A stretch of DNA of 31,087 bases from an uncultured Selenomonas sp. (GTDB lineage: Bacteria; Bacillota; Negativicutes; Selenomonadales; Selenomonadaceae), in NCBI GenBank assembly GCA_937915915.1, contig CALGGN010000158.1, positions 1 through 31,087 on the forward strand, in the 5' to 3' direction. How positions within the stretch are numbered: position 1 is the first letter of the stretch; each line of letters starts with the position of its first letter. Of this stretch, positions 1-7,652 are shown one piece after another. Under the pieces are notes generated by a model. That model worked only from the letters and a program-made list of their open reading frames with translations, was not told the DNA's origin and searched no databases. The position numbers were made by a program, and so were the translations under genes.

Positions 1-191
1 ATGTCAGCATCATTATGCCGTTTAAGCCTATGTGAACCATCGGAGAAATTCTCTTACCACTTACAATTTTAGCAAAAGAAGCTCTTTTTGTATACATGCG
101 AGTGCTCCACCCAGAAGGTGGAAGGACAAAAGAGCGTTCAGCCTAGGATTTGTGCTGGATGAGTGGTCTAAGCGTATACGGACATGAATAA

Positions 192-1007
192 TTCAGGTTT
201 GAAGCTGTTGATATAGGTAATATTGAACTATTTAAGCACATAGCGTACTATGGTGGTTATTGGGCGTGCCCGGCGTATTATCCGCTTGTAGCTCATAAAC
301 TCTTGCCTAAGTACGTTGACAGGATCTTGTATTTAGATGCTGGCGATGTATTCGTCCAAGGAGATTTCAGAGAATATTATTTTATGGATTTCTCCAATCA
401 TTTGCTCATTGCAACACCTGGAAGATATAAAATAGTCAACGATAAACTAGAAATTTACGATAGCGAAGACTTGTACGATTTATCGCTATGTGATGGTATT
501 ACACGAGGTGTCTTTAACTCTGGTTCCTATATCATGAATCTTGAACTGATGCGGCAAATAGATTTTTGTGAAGAAGACTATATAGCATTTGCTGAGATTT
601 TGGCACAGTTAAAAAAAGATATAGCCATAAAGGAACATGAGTATGCATACTGGGGCGACCAGGGATTTCTATCTGCATTCTTTTTGGGGAAAATAAAATA
701 TTACGGATATCCTGATATAACGAATCTTTGGTATATGCCGTTTAACTTTTGTTTATGGTACTACGACAGAATGGATAAAGCTCCATGGTACACTCCGGTG
801 ATAGTTCATTTTGCAGGTGCACCGAAACCTTGGACAGTGAAATACCCATACGATGCGAGTTTAACGATCCCATACCATGCCACACAAAAAATTTCAGATT
901 TACAAGTAGGTCAAAGGGAATATTATTATTTTTGGCACGAATATGCTATTAAATCCGAAATGATTCAGCGAACGCAATCAAGTCAAAAAATGTCACGGTT
1001 GTTATAA
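192..1007 (+). pseudogene. 5'-truncated glycosyltransferase family 8 gene
   Basis: The reading frame is open from 192 to 1007 and encodes the central and C-terminal part of a GT8 (LgtC/GspA-like) retaining sugar transferase. Visible landmarks are the YYPLVAHKLLP..DRILYLDAGDV stretch, where GT8 enzymes carry the metal-binding DxD (here DAGD), the WGDQGF segment, and the C-terminal HFAGAPKPW, matching the family HxxGxxKPW motif. The nucleotide-binding N-terminus (roughly the first 70-90 residues) is missing. The same frame upstream has stops at 33 (TGA), 144 (TAG) and 189 (TAA) and no ATG before the conserved core. The only plausible start is a TTG at 303, inside the conserved fold and without a good ribosome binding site. 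The stretch is AT-rich compared with the next genes. I infer a decayed or transferred remnant of surface-polysaccharide or flagellin glycosylation machinery. A sequence error is the alternative. Confidence 0.7.
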
Positions 1008-1088
1008 AGAGATTCCTCTTACATCTTTGCATCAAATCGCTTGCTCCATCACTAAGATGTAGGGAGAAATCCTTCTCATTTTTAGGGT

Positions 1089-1115
1089 TTGATCCAGCCG
1101 TATGCAAATTATAAT
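1089..1115 (+). promoter_or_regulatory. weak sigma-A-like promoter before the HAD gene
   Basis: TTGATC (1089-1094) and TATAAT (1110-1115) are separated by 15 bp, shorter than optimal, upstream of the HAD gene at 1160. The -10 is perfect but the spacing makes the assignment weak. Confidence 0.3.
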
Positions 1116-1159
1116 TTTTGGAAAAAGGCGGAGGATTGTAGCTGCAGAAAGGCACATCA

Positions 1160-1825
1160 ATGAAACATGCGTTTGCGTCGGAGAAACGAATTTTTGCTTT
1201 TGACTTGGATGGCACGATTACCGTGCAGGAAACGCTGCCGGTTCTGGCGCGTGAGCTGGATCTTTCGGACGAGATGGAACAGTTGACCCGGCTGACGTTG
1301 GAGGGGAAGATCGACTTTGAAGCATCCTTTCGGATGCGATATCGTCTTTTGCGGGAAATTCCCTTGCAGAAAATCCGGCAAATCATGGAAGAGGTTCCCA
1401 TGGATGAAAGGATTGCGGGATTCATACGGAAGCATGCGGAAGAATGCGCCATCGTGACGGGGAATCTGGATGTATGGGTGCAGCCTCTCATAGGAAAGCT
1501 AGGCTGCATGTCATATTCCTCTACCAGTAGGCTAGATGCGAATGGGGAGCTTCAGTTGGAGGCCGTTCTTGATAAGGCAGAAACGATTCGTCGGATGAAA
1601 GTGCAGGGATATCATGTGATTGCCATCGGAGACAGTGTCAACGATATACCCATGTTTCGGGAAGCGGATGCGGCGATCGCCTACGGAGGTGTCCACCCCC
1701 TTGTCGATCGTGTGGTTGAGATATCGGATTATGCTGTGGAAAACGGGGAAGCTTTGTGCCGCTTGTTGGAAGGATTAGGAAACGGAGGAGAACACGCCAG
1801 AAATTTGGGCAGGCAAGATTCCTAA
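1160..1825 (+). CDS. HAD-superfamily phosphatase, phosphoserine-phosphatase-like (subfamily IB)
   Basis: This is a 221-residue cytosolic phosphatase of the haloacid dehalogenase fold. Motif I is FDLDGTIT (Asp15 would be the nucleophile and Asp17 the acid/base). Motif II is the Thr of IVTGNLDVWV, the motif III lysine is probably in DKAETIRR, and motif IV is GDSVNDIPMF. The helical C1 cap between motifs I and II is typical of subfamily IB enzymes such as SerB and related sugar or serine phosphatases. The ATG at 1160 is preceded by AGAAAGG. The gene ends 6 bp before the convergent stop of the Uma2 gene. Being next to glycosyltransferases, it could dephosphorylate a sugar-pathway intermediate, but the substrate cannot be read from the sequence. 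Length is normal for the family. Confidence 0.85.
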   Translation: MKHAFASEKRIFAFDLDGTITVQETLPVLARELDLSDEMEQLTRLTLEGKIDFEASFRMRYRLLREIPLQKIRQIMEEVPMDERIAGFIRKHAEECAIVTGNLDVWVQPLIGKLGCMSYSSTSRLDANGELQLEAVLDKAETIRRMKVQGYHVIAIGDSVNDIPMFREADAAIAYGGVHPLVDRVVEISDYAVENGEALCRLLEGLGNGGEHARNLGRQDS

Positions 1826-1831
1826 AGTTCC

Positions 1832-2392
1832 TTATTCCACGCCAGCAAAGATGTCTTTCAACGGAATATCCAGATCGTCATATAGGGACACTTTCAAGGA
1901 TAGCTTCATCTTCTGCCGCTCCTTTTCCGGCATGGCATCCCATTCAATCTGGTTCAGCGCGTGGTACATTTCGTCCAGGTAAAAGCGGCTGTCCCTCAGC
2001 TTGTACACCTCGATGGACTGCGCTTTCGGATCGACGATCCAGTATTCCTTTACGCCGATGCTCTCATAGATGTCTTTCTTGGTGGTCTTGTCCATGGTTC
2101 CCGTAGAGGGGGAAAGGATTTCCACCACGAGGTCGGGGGCGCCGTGGATGCCGTCGTAGTGGATCTTGCTCTTGTCGCAGACGATCATGACATCGGGAAT
2201 CAACAGGTCGTTGTTTTCAAAAAAAACGCCTGCTTCGGAAAACGCTTCGCAGCGTTTCCCGGACAAATAGTTTCGAAAGATGTGTTCGATATTTCCGCGG
2301 ATCCGCACGTGGTTGATTCTGGCAGGTGCCATTTGGTACTCAACCCCATGGATAATCTCGGTTTTTTCATATTCTTCGCATTCTGCAAGCAT
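1832..2392 (-). CDS. Uma2 family (DUF820) PD-(D/E)XK-type protein
   Basis: This 186-residue protein belongs to the Uma2/DUF820 family, which has a restriction-endonuclease-like fold and is found in many copies in cyanobacteria and some Firmicutes. Conserved elements are IPDVMIVCD (metal-binding Asp), GAPDLVVEILSPST (catalytic Glu) and the following K...Y...GVKEYWIVDP. The biochemical role of the family is poorly known, and nuclease activity is inferred from the fold. The ATG at 2392 has an AAAGGGG ribosome binding site about seven bases upstream. The gene is convergent with the HAD gene and divergent from the DUF4422 gene. It is a clear paralogue of the plus-strand gene at 4138-4707: both begin MLAE and share the KRC..FSE, GIHGAPDLVVEIL and GVKEYWIV blocks. 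Confidence 0.85.
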   Translation of the reverse strand: MLAECEEYEKTEIIHGVEYQMAPARINHVRIRGNIEHIFRNYLSGKRCEAFSEAGVFFENNDLLIPDVMIVCDKSKIHYDGIHGAPDLVVEILSPSTGTMDKTTKKDIYESIGVKEYWIVDPKAQSIEVYKLRDSRFYLDEMYHALNQIEWDAMPEKERQKMKLSLKVSLYDDLDIPLKDIFAGVE

Positions 2393-2431
2393 ATCGATAC
2401 CCCTTTCTGCGTGTCAAATGAACTCCTTATC

Positions 2432-2460
2432 ATTGTAACATCGACATTGCAGGAATTCAA
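2432..2460 (-). promoter_or_regulatory. sigma-A-type promoter for the minus-strand Uma2 gene
   Basis: Read on the minus strand, TTGAAT (2460-2455) is followed after exactly 17 bp by TACAAT (2437-2432). It lies about 40 bp upstream of the Uma2 start, in the divergent intergenic region. Confidence 0.6.
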
Positions 2461-2526
2461 ATTGCAATCGTTGAAAACGAAATCGGAACGATCCATCGTA
2501 TCAAAAAGTGGTTGGGAGGATATCGC

Positions 2527-4050
2527 ATGTCAATGGAAACACATCGGATGCGGCTGGTCATTGCGGGGATTTCGGATGCGGCGGATCTGTGCCGTTGGAA
2601 TCCGCAATATGAGGAACTCGTGGCGGTCACGGATCTTCGGGAGGAATATCAGAGGTTTGAGGTCGAGGTCACGGAGGGGGAGGACTGTCTTTTTTGCGGC
2701 AAGGTTGCCGCGCCTGAGGATTTGCCGGAGGATTCCTTCGACTACGTTGTGTTTCCGGATCTTGCGCTATACTATCATGGAGGGCAGGCACTGGTAGAAA
2801 AAGGATTTTTGGCGGGCCAGATTGTGACCTATGGGTATTATGCGAGATACCTGCGGGGCAGGAGTTTCTACGCTTTGAGGAACGAGTGGGAGCTGGCGGA
2901 GCATTGCGCAAAATCCGGCATGCGGCGCATCTTGGATTTTGATCTTTTTTTTCAGCGGGGGCAGATTTATACCAAGTCCGGCTTGCAGGAAAAGGGGGAA
3001 AATTTCTGCATCGAGGGAATTGCGGCAGATCGGTCGGACATCGGCCCGATGCTGCATAATCTGTATGACAGCATTTGGGAGCGTGCAAAAGACGTTCGGC
3101 TGCGTCACTATGACTTGGTGGTGTTTTCGGACGAACGTAGTGCGCAGGAATGCATGCAGCTTTGGCAGGAGGTCTTTGACCAGGCGGATGCATGGGCATT
3201 TTTCTTGCGGAAAGGTTCTGCGGCGTGGCGGGATTTTCCTGCGTTTCCGCTGGAAGAGCTGGCGCAAGTCGAGTGCGTTCCCTGCGTGAACGGGGCATGG
3301 CTGATGCTGAGAAAACGGGCTGATGCGGACTTTGCCTGCTATGTGGTTCAGCACAAGAAATGCAGACTGCCCGTCCTGCCGCAGGGATATCGGAGCATCC
3401 ACGCAGGAAAGCAGGGAGCGGAATCGCTGGGCATACCGGGCGATGACACGGGAGAGGAAATATCGAGATGGAATCCCTTCCTGAATGAACTGACGGCAAT
3501 GTACTGGATTTGGAAAAATACGAGGCATGCTTATGCGGGGATGGCGCATTATCACCGTTTTTTAGCTGTGCGAGTCTCCGAAGGGAAATCGGGAAACGGA
3601 CTGCGTATGGCAGACGCCGCTGATGTACGGGAGTTGCTGGGAGCCTATGACATAATCGTGGGCGAGGAATGGGTCAAGGCATGGCCCAATGAGGCTTTGC
3701 TCATGCATGATGTGGGAGCGGACGCGGCTGCGTATGGCAGGAAACTGATTCTGGACGCCATGAAAGAATATCAGCCGGAATATGTGGAGGCATTTCATGC
3801 TATGTCCGCCGGACAGGGCTTTTTCCGCTGCAATATGTTCTTTGCCAGGAAATTCGTTTTTGACGCTTATTGCGAATGGCTCTTTTCCTTCTTGCTGCCT
3901 GCTGTGGAACACATGGACGCGGAAAAACTGCATGGGAAGGAAAGGCGTGTGCTGGGGTTTTGGGGCGAGCGCATGCTGACGGTGTGGCTGCTCCGGCAGA
4001 ACCTTCGGATCAAGGAACTGCCGTTTTTAGAACTGCCGCATGAAGGATGA
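2527..4050 (+). CDS. DUF4422 glycosyltransferase with an extra N-terminal domain
   Basis: This 507-residue protein has a C-terminal DUF4422 domain (about residues 270-500), a family tied to capsule, O-antigen and glycan synthesis and believed to be glycosyltransferases. The hallmarks are the early QHKKCRLPVLP stretch, the SRWNPFLNELTAMYWIWKN block and GMAHYHRFLAV, which corresponds to the family GxxHYRRY motif but with HYHRF here. The N-terminal half (about residues 1-260) begins with a Rossmann-like RLVIAGISDAADL segment and has no domain I can name. A longer reading from TTG 2512 is possible, but GGGAGGA at 2514-2520 sits six bases before the ATG at 2527, so I chose that start. The gene lies between two Uma2 paralogues near flagellin-glycosylation candidates. 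Its acceptor is unknown. No signal peptide is visible, so it is presumably cytosolic. Confidence 0.8.
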   Translation: MSMETHRMRLVIAGISDAADLCRWNPQYEELVAVTDLREEYQRFEVEVTEGEDCLFCGKVAAPEDLPEDSFDYVVFPDLALYYHGGQALVEKGFLAGQIVTYGYYARYLRGRSFYALRNEWELAEHCAKSGMRRILDFDLFFQRGQIYTKSGLQEKGENFCIEGIAADRSDIGPMLHNLYDSIWERAKDVRLRHYDLVVFSDERSAQECMQLWQEVFDQADAWAFFLRKGSAAWRDFPAFPLEELAQVECVPCVNGAWLMLRKRADADFACYVVQHKKCRLPVLPQGYRSIHAGKQGAESLGIPGDDTGEEISRWNPFLNELTAMYWIWKNTRHAYAGMAHYHRFLAVRVSEGKSGNGLRMADAADVRELLGAYDIIVGEEWVKAWPNEALLMHDVGADAAAYGRKLILDAMKEYQPEYVEAFHAMSAGQGFFRCNMFFARKFVFDAYCEWLFSFLLPAVEHMDAEKLHGKERRVLGFWGERMLTVWLLRQNLRIKELPFLELPHEG

Positions 4051-4137
4051 GGATTGTGGCAATGTCACGGCAAAGAAATTTGCTGTTCATGGCGTGAAGC
4101 TAATCGATACACTATAGGATGAGAGGAGCGGATGGAG

Positions 4138-4707
4138 ATGCTGGCAGAACAAAGAGTGGAAGACGAGAAGAGAAAGTACGAAATCGTTGGCGGAACAGCC
4201 TATATGATGGGAAGGCAGAATGCAGACCATGCGAGCGTATCCAGGAATATCAGCGGTATCTTTTACACTTATTTGAAAGGGAAGCGCTGCAAGGTGTTTT
4301 CAGAATTCGATGTGATTTTGGATGAGGAAAATACCTTTATCCCGGATGTCATCATCAACTGCGATCCGAGCAAGGTCCATCAGGACGGCATTCATGGAGC
4401 GCCGGATCTGGTGGTGGAGATCCTGTCGCGCTCCACACTGAAGCGGGATAGGACGGTCAAGAAGGATGCCTACGAAAAGGCGGGGGTCAAGGAATACTGG
4501 ATCGTTTCCCCCAATGACAAGACCATCGAGATCTACCGCCTGCAAGATGGGAAATTTTATCTGGACAAAGCGGTCGGCGTGGTGCCGGACTGGGAAATGC
4601 GGCGAATGACCGAACAGGAAAGGGCAGAGGTGGAGTTCTCCTTCAAGGTGTCGCTCTATGATGATTTTGTCGTGCAGGTCGAGGATGTGTTCGAGGGTGT
4701 GGAATGA
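4138..4707 (+). CDS. Uma2 family (DUF820) PD-(D/E)XK-type protein, second copy
   Basis: This 189-residue paralogue of the minus-strand Uma2 protein 1.8 kb upstream keeps the putative active-site blocks: IPDVIINCD, GAPDLVVEILSRST and the K...Y...GVKEYWIVSP stretch. An ATG at 4132 is in frame, but GAGGAG at 4123-4128 is better spaced for the ATG at 4138, and this gives the same MLAE start as the paralogue. Its stop overlaps the start of the GT41 gene in an ATGA junction, so the two genes are probably co-translated. The functional meaning of that coupling is unknown. Nuclease activity is inferred from the fold only. Confidence 0.85.
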   Translation: MLAEQRVEDEKRKYEIVGGTAYMMGRQNADHASVSRNISGIFYTYLKGKRCKVFSEFDVILDEENTFIPDVIINCDPSKVHQDGIHGAPDLVVEILSRSTLKRDRTVKKDAYEKAGVKEYWIVSPNDKTIEIYRLQDGKFYLDKAVGVVPDWEMRRMTEQERAEVEFSFKVSLYDDFVVQVEDVFEGVE

Positions 4708-6287
4708 GGGGACTTGAATGGAGAGCGCTGTATGAGGAGGCGTTGGCGCACTATCAGGCGGCGCGCTATGAAGAGGCGCTTTCGATGGTGCGGGAGCTGA
4801 GGGCTGCTGTGGCGCGATGGCCGCGCATGCTCCTGCTGGAGGCGTATCTCTATCGTGATACGAAACGCTACCTTGCGGAAATCCGCGTCCTATGGGAATG
4901 TCTTGCCCAGCTCGATTTGCGGCAGGCGGATGAACGGAAACAGGCGGCGACGGCATGGAGCCTGCTGGGCGATGCATGGCGGATTTTGGGGGACTCGCGG
5001 CGGGCAGTCGAGGCGTTCCTGCGCTCTGCGGACTTGGAGCCGGATCTTGGCAAAGCGCGGACAGAATGCTGCAATGCGCTGTTCTCCGCAAGCGGCATAT
5101 GGGACATGGAGGCGGCGGAATACCGCTATCTCTACGATGTCTATCAGGGAAAATTTCGGGAGATCGTTCTCTATCCGGAGCGGCGCTATCATCATGAGCG
5201 GCTGCGGATCGGGTATCTTTCGGCGGATCTCTGCGAGCATCCAGTGGCAAGCCTGCTTTATCCTCTCCTGCAATATCATGACAGGTCGCGTTTCCGGGTA
5301 TATTGCTACTCCGCCACTGCACACGAGGACCATGTGACGGCGCTCCTGCGTGAGAAGGCGGAAATCTGGCGTGATATCGCGGATGCTTCGGATGCTGAGG
5401 CGGCGGAAACCATCCGGCAGGATGAAATCGATATCCTGTTCGACCTCTCGGTGCACACGAAGGACTCGCGCCTGTCCCTGCTCGCCTATCGTCCCGCGGC
5501 GGTGCAGATTTCGGGCATCGGCGATGTGAACAGCACGGGCCTGCCCGCTGTGGACTATTTCCTGACGGATCGCTGCTGCATGGAGGAGCGTGCCATGCGG
5601 GACTTTTTCGTGGAGCGGCCGCTCTGCCTGCCCCATTGCCATTTCTGCTATGCACCGTTGAAGGAGATGCCGGAGCCTGCCGCCGCGCCGTGTTTGGAGC
5701 GCGGCTATGTCACCTTCGGCTCTTTCAACAACTTCGGCAAGATGACGGATGAGATGCTGGCCCTGTGGTGCAGGATTTTGCGAGCCGTACCGGAAAGCCG
5801 CCTGATTTTGAAGCATCAGCTTTTCGATTCGGAGGAAGGGCGGAGCTTTGTGCGGGAGAAGCTAGAGCGCATCGGTTTCCCGCTTTCGCGGGTGGAGCTT
5901 CGAGGATTCAGCAAGACGTATCTGCAGGAATACCGGGATCTCGATATCGCGCTGGATACCCATCCCTACACGGGGGACATCACGACGCTGGAAGCGCTCT
6001 ATATGGGCGTGCCGGTCGTTTCGCTCTACGGCAGGCGGCATGGGACGAGGTTTGGCTACAGCTTCCTGCAGAACATCGGTCTGGGGGAACTGGCGGCGGA
6101 TTCGCCGGATGCCTATGTGGAGGTTGCGGTCAGTCTCGCAAAGGACGAAACGCTGCTGGCGCTCCTGCATGAGAACCTGCGGAAGATGATGCAGGACTCT
6201 CCGCTGATGGACGGGAAGCAGTACACCAAGGACATGGAACGGCTGTATGAAGAAATCTGGCGGCACAAGGCGGAGGATAGATACTGA
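4704..6287 (+). CDS. TPR / GT41 O-GlcNAc-transferase-like (SPINDLY family) protein
   Basis: This 527-residue cytosolic glycosyltransferase has an N-terminal TPR-like helical region (about 1-150) and a C-terminal GT41 catalytic region. Family landmarks are GYLSADLCEHPVASLL (with the conserved His), QISGIGDVNSTGLPAVDYFLTD, FGSFNNFGKMTDEMLALW, and DTHPYTGDITTLEALYMGVPVVSL followed by R.G.S.L..IGL.EL. These enzymes transfer a nucleotide-activated sugar, often GlcNAc, to Ser/Thr of proteins, and bacterial members near flagellin genes modify flagellin. The start overlaps the Uma2 stop (ATGA). The coding sequence ends just before the AT-rich block, so the original downstream partner may have been the GT2-TPR gene now 5 kb away. 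Flagellin as the acceptor is an inference from context. Confidence 0.85.
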   Translation: MRGLEWRALYEEALAHYQAARYEEALSMVRELRAAVARWPRMLLLEAYLYRDTKRYLAEIRVLWECLAQLDLRQADERKQAATAWSLLGDAWRILGDSRRAVEAFLRSADLEPDLGKARTECCNALFSASGIWDMEAAEYRYLYDVYQGKFREIVLYPERRYHHERLRIGYLSADLCEHPVASLLYPLLQYHDRSRFRVYCYSATAHEDHVTALLREKAEIWRDIADASDAEAAETIRQDEIDILFDLSVHTKDSRLSLLAYRPAAVQISGIGDVNSTGLPAVDYFLTDRCCMEERAMRDFFVERPLCLPHCHFCYAPLKEMPEPAAAPCLERGYVTFGSFNNFGKMTDEMLALWCRILRAVPESRLILKHQLFDSEEGRSFVREKLERIGFPLSRVELRGFSKTYLQEYRDLDIALDTHPYTGDITTLEALYMGVPVVSLYGRRHGTRFGYSFLQNIGLGELAADSPDAYVEVAVSLAKDETLLALLHENLRKMMQDSPLMDGKQYTKDMERLYEEIWRHKAEDRY

Positions 6288-6388
6288 TCGCTGTTAAGAG
6301 TTTACATCTTTACAGCAAGTTGAGTGTAAAATGGATGCTCCATCATCTTCTGGGCAGACACTATTTATAGAATGGGAAGTTGATTTGG

Positions 6389-7648
6389 ATGGTAAACATA
6401 AATGATTTTTCAGCGTGCAATATCATGGTAGACGAATCGTGGAATTTTGGAAATGCAACAGAATGGTTGATGCACTCGATTCATTCTTACCCTGCTAAAT
6501 TTCCTGCATTCATAGCATCAAAAGCATTTGAATATGCTGAAAGCGAAGGAATTTGTGTAAAAAAAGTTGCGGATGTATTTTGCGGATGTGGCACTGTTGC
6601 GCTTGAGTCCAAACTGCATGGAAAAGATTTTTGGGGATGTGACATCAACCCAGTGGCCGCTCTTATCGCAAATGTAAAAAGTGCTTCCTATAAAATTGAC
6701 ACATTGCAAAAATATTACGACATAATATATAAAGACATGATGGCGTATAATGCTCCTGATTTTTTGTATGAACAGGCAAATGAGCGCTTGCAATATTGGT
6801 TTGAACGTGAAAACTATTTAGCATTATATGAGATAAAACACGCGATTGAGTGTTCTGTTCCTAAAGGAAAATATAAAAACTTCTTTTTATGTGTATTTTC
6901 GTCTATTTTGAAATCTGCATCTAAGTGGTTGACGAAATCTATCAAGCCTCAAATCGATCCATACAAGAAAAGAGTGGATGTGAAAGATATATTTTCTTCA
7001 CAGTTTCAAAAATTTCTTTGTGCTGTCAAAGAAATAGATGATATTGCTCATAATAGCGAAGTTCATATTCGGTGCAACAATTTTCTAAAAATAAAAAAGT
7101 TGCCTGTTGTTGATTTGATTTTAACTAGTCCCCCCTATGTGACATCTTATGAATATGCTGACCTTCATCAATTATCCTCTCTATGGTTGGATTTTGTGCA
7201 AGATTATCGTGCCTTGCGAAAGGGTTCTATTGGAAGTTCATATAACCATACATTGCCCTTGTCGGATGTTGAAAAATTAAATGAGACTGCCCGTAATATT
7301 ATTTTGCAACTAAGACAAACCGATGTGCCAGCTTCAAAAATTCATTCTATTACCAGATATTTCCTTGATTTACAGCAGACTGCTGAGAAATGCAGCAGAA
7401 TGTTGCATCCAGGCGGGATGGCATTTTTTGTAATAGGTGACACTGAATATAAAGGTGTCCCTGTGCAAAATTCTAAGCATCTCATTCAGTCATTGCTGGA
7501 AACTGGATTTTCTCATATTAAGATAGGTAAACGTAAAATTTCAAAAAAAATACTTACGCCGTATAGAGACCAGTTTGGGCGATTTTCTTCTAATGATACA
7601 GCTAAAAAAGTATATCATGAAGAATGGATAATAAGTGGAAGGATGTAA
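6389..7648 (+). CDS. site-specific DNA methyltransferase (SPPY motif; N4-cytosine or N6-adenine)
   Basis: This 419-residue protein has an AdoMet-binding motif I, VADVFCGCGTVALES (about residues 60-74), and catalytic motif IV TSPPY (Ser247-Tyr250), in the order I before IV. SPPY is most common in N4-cytosine methylases, though N6-adenine activity cannot be excluded. The N-terminal HSIHSYPAKFP segment is typical of a group of stand-alone and defence-linked amino-methylases. The ATG at 6389 has GGGAAG upstream; a TTG at 6380 is an alternative start. The gene is AT-rich, unlike its upstream neighbour, and only 4 bp separate it from the GHKL gene, so it is the first gene of a three-gene operon. 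No restriction nuclease motif is seen in the operon. The methylase may mark host DNA for the downstream proteins, which is inference. Confidence 0.85.
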   Translation: MVNINDFSACNIMVDESWNFGNATEWLMHSIHSYPAKFPAFIASKAFEYAESEGICVKKVADVFCGCGTVALESKLHGKDFWGCDINPVAALIANVKSASYKIDTLQKYYDIIYKDMMAYNAPDFLYEQANERLQYWFERENYLALYEIKHAIECSVPKGKYKNFFLCVFSSILKSASKWLTKSIKPQIDPYKKRVDVKDIFSSQFQKFLCAVKEIDDIAHNSEVHIRCNNFLKIKKLPVVDLILTSPPYVTSYEYADLHQLSSLWLDFVQDYRALRKGSIGSSYNHTLPLSDVEKLNETARNIILQLRQTDVPASKIHSITRYFLDLQQTAEKCSRMLHPGGMAFFVIGDTEYKGVPVQNSKHLIQSLLETGFSHIKIGKRKISKKILTPYRDQFGRFSSNDTAKKVYHEEWIISGRM

Positions 7649-7652
7649 ATAA

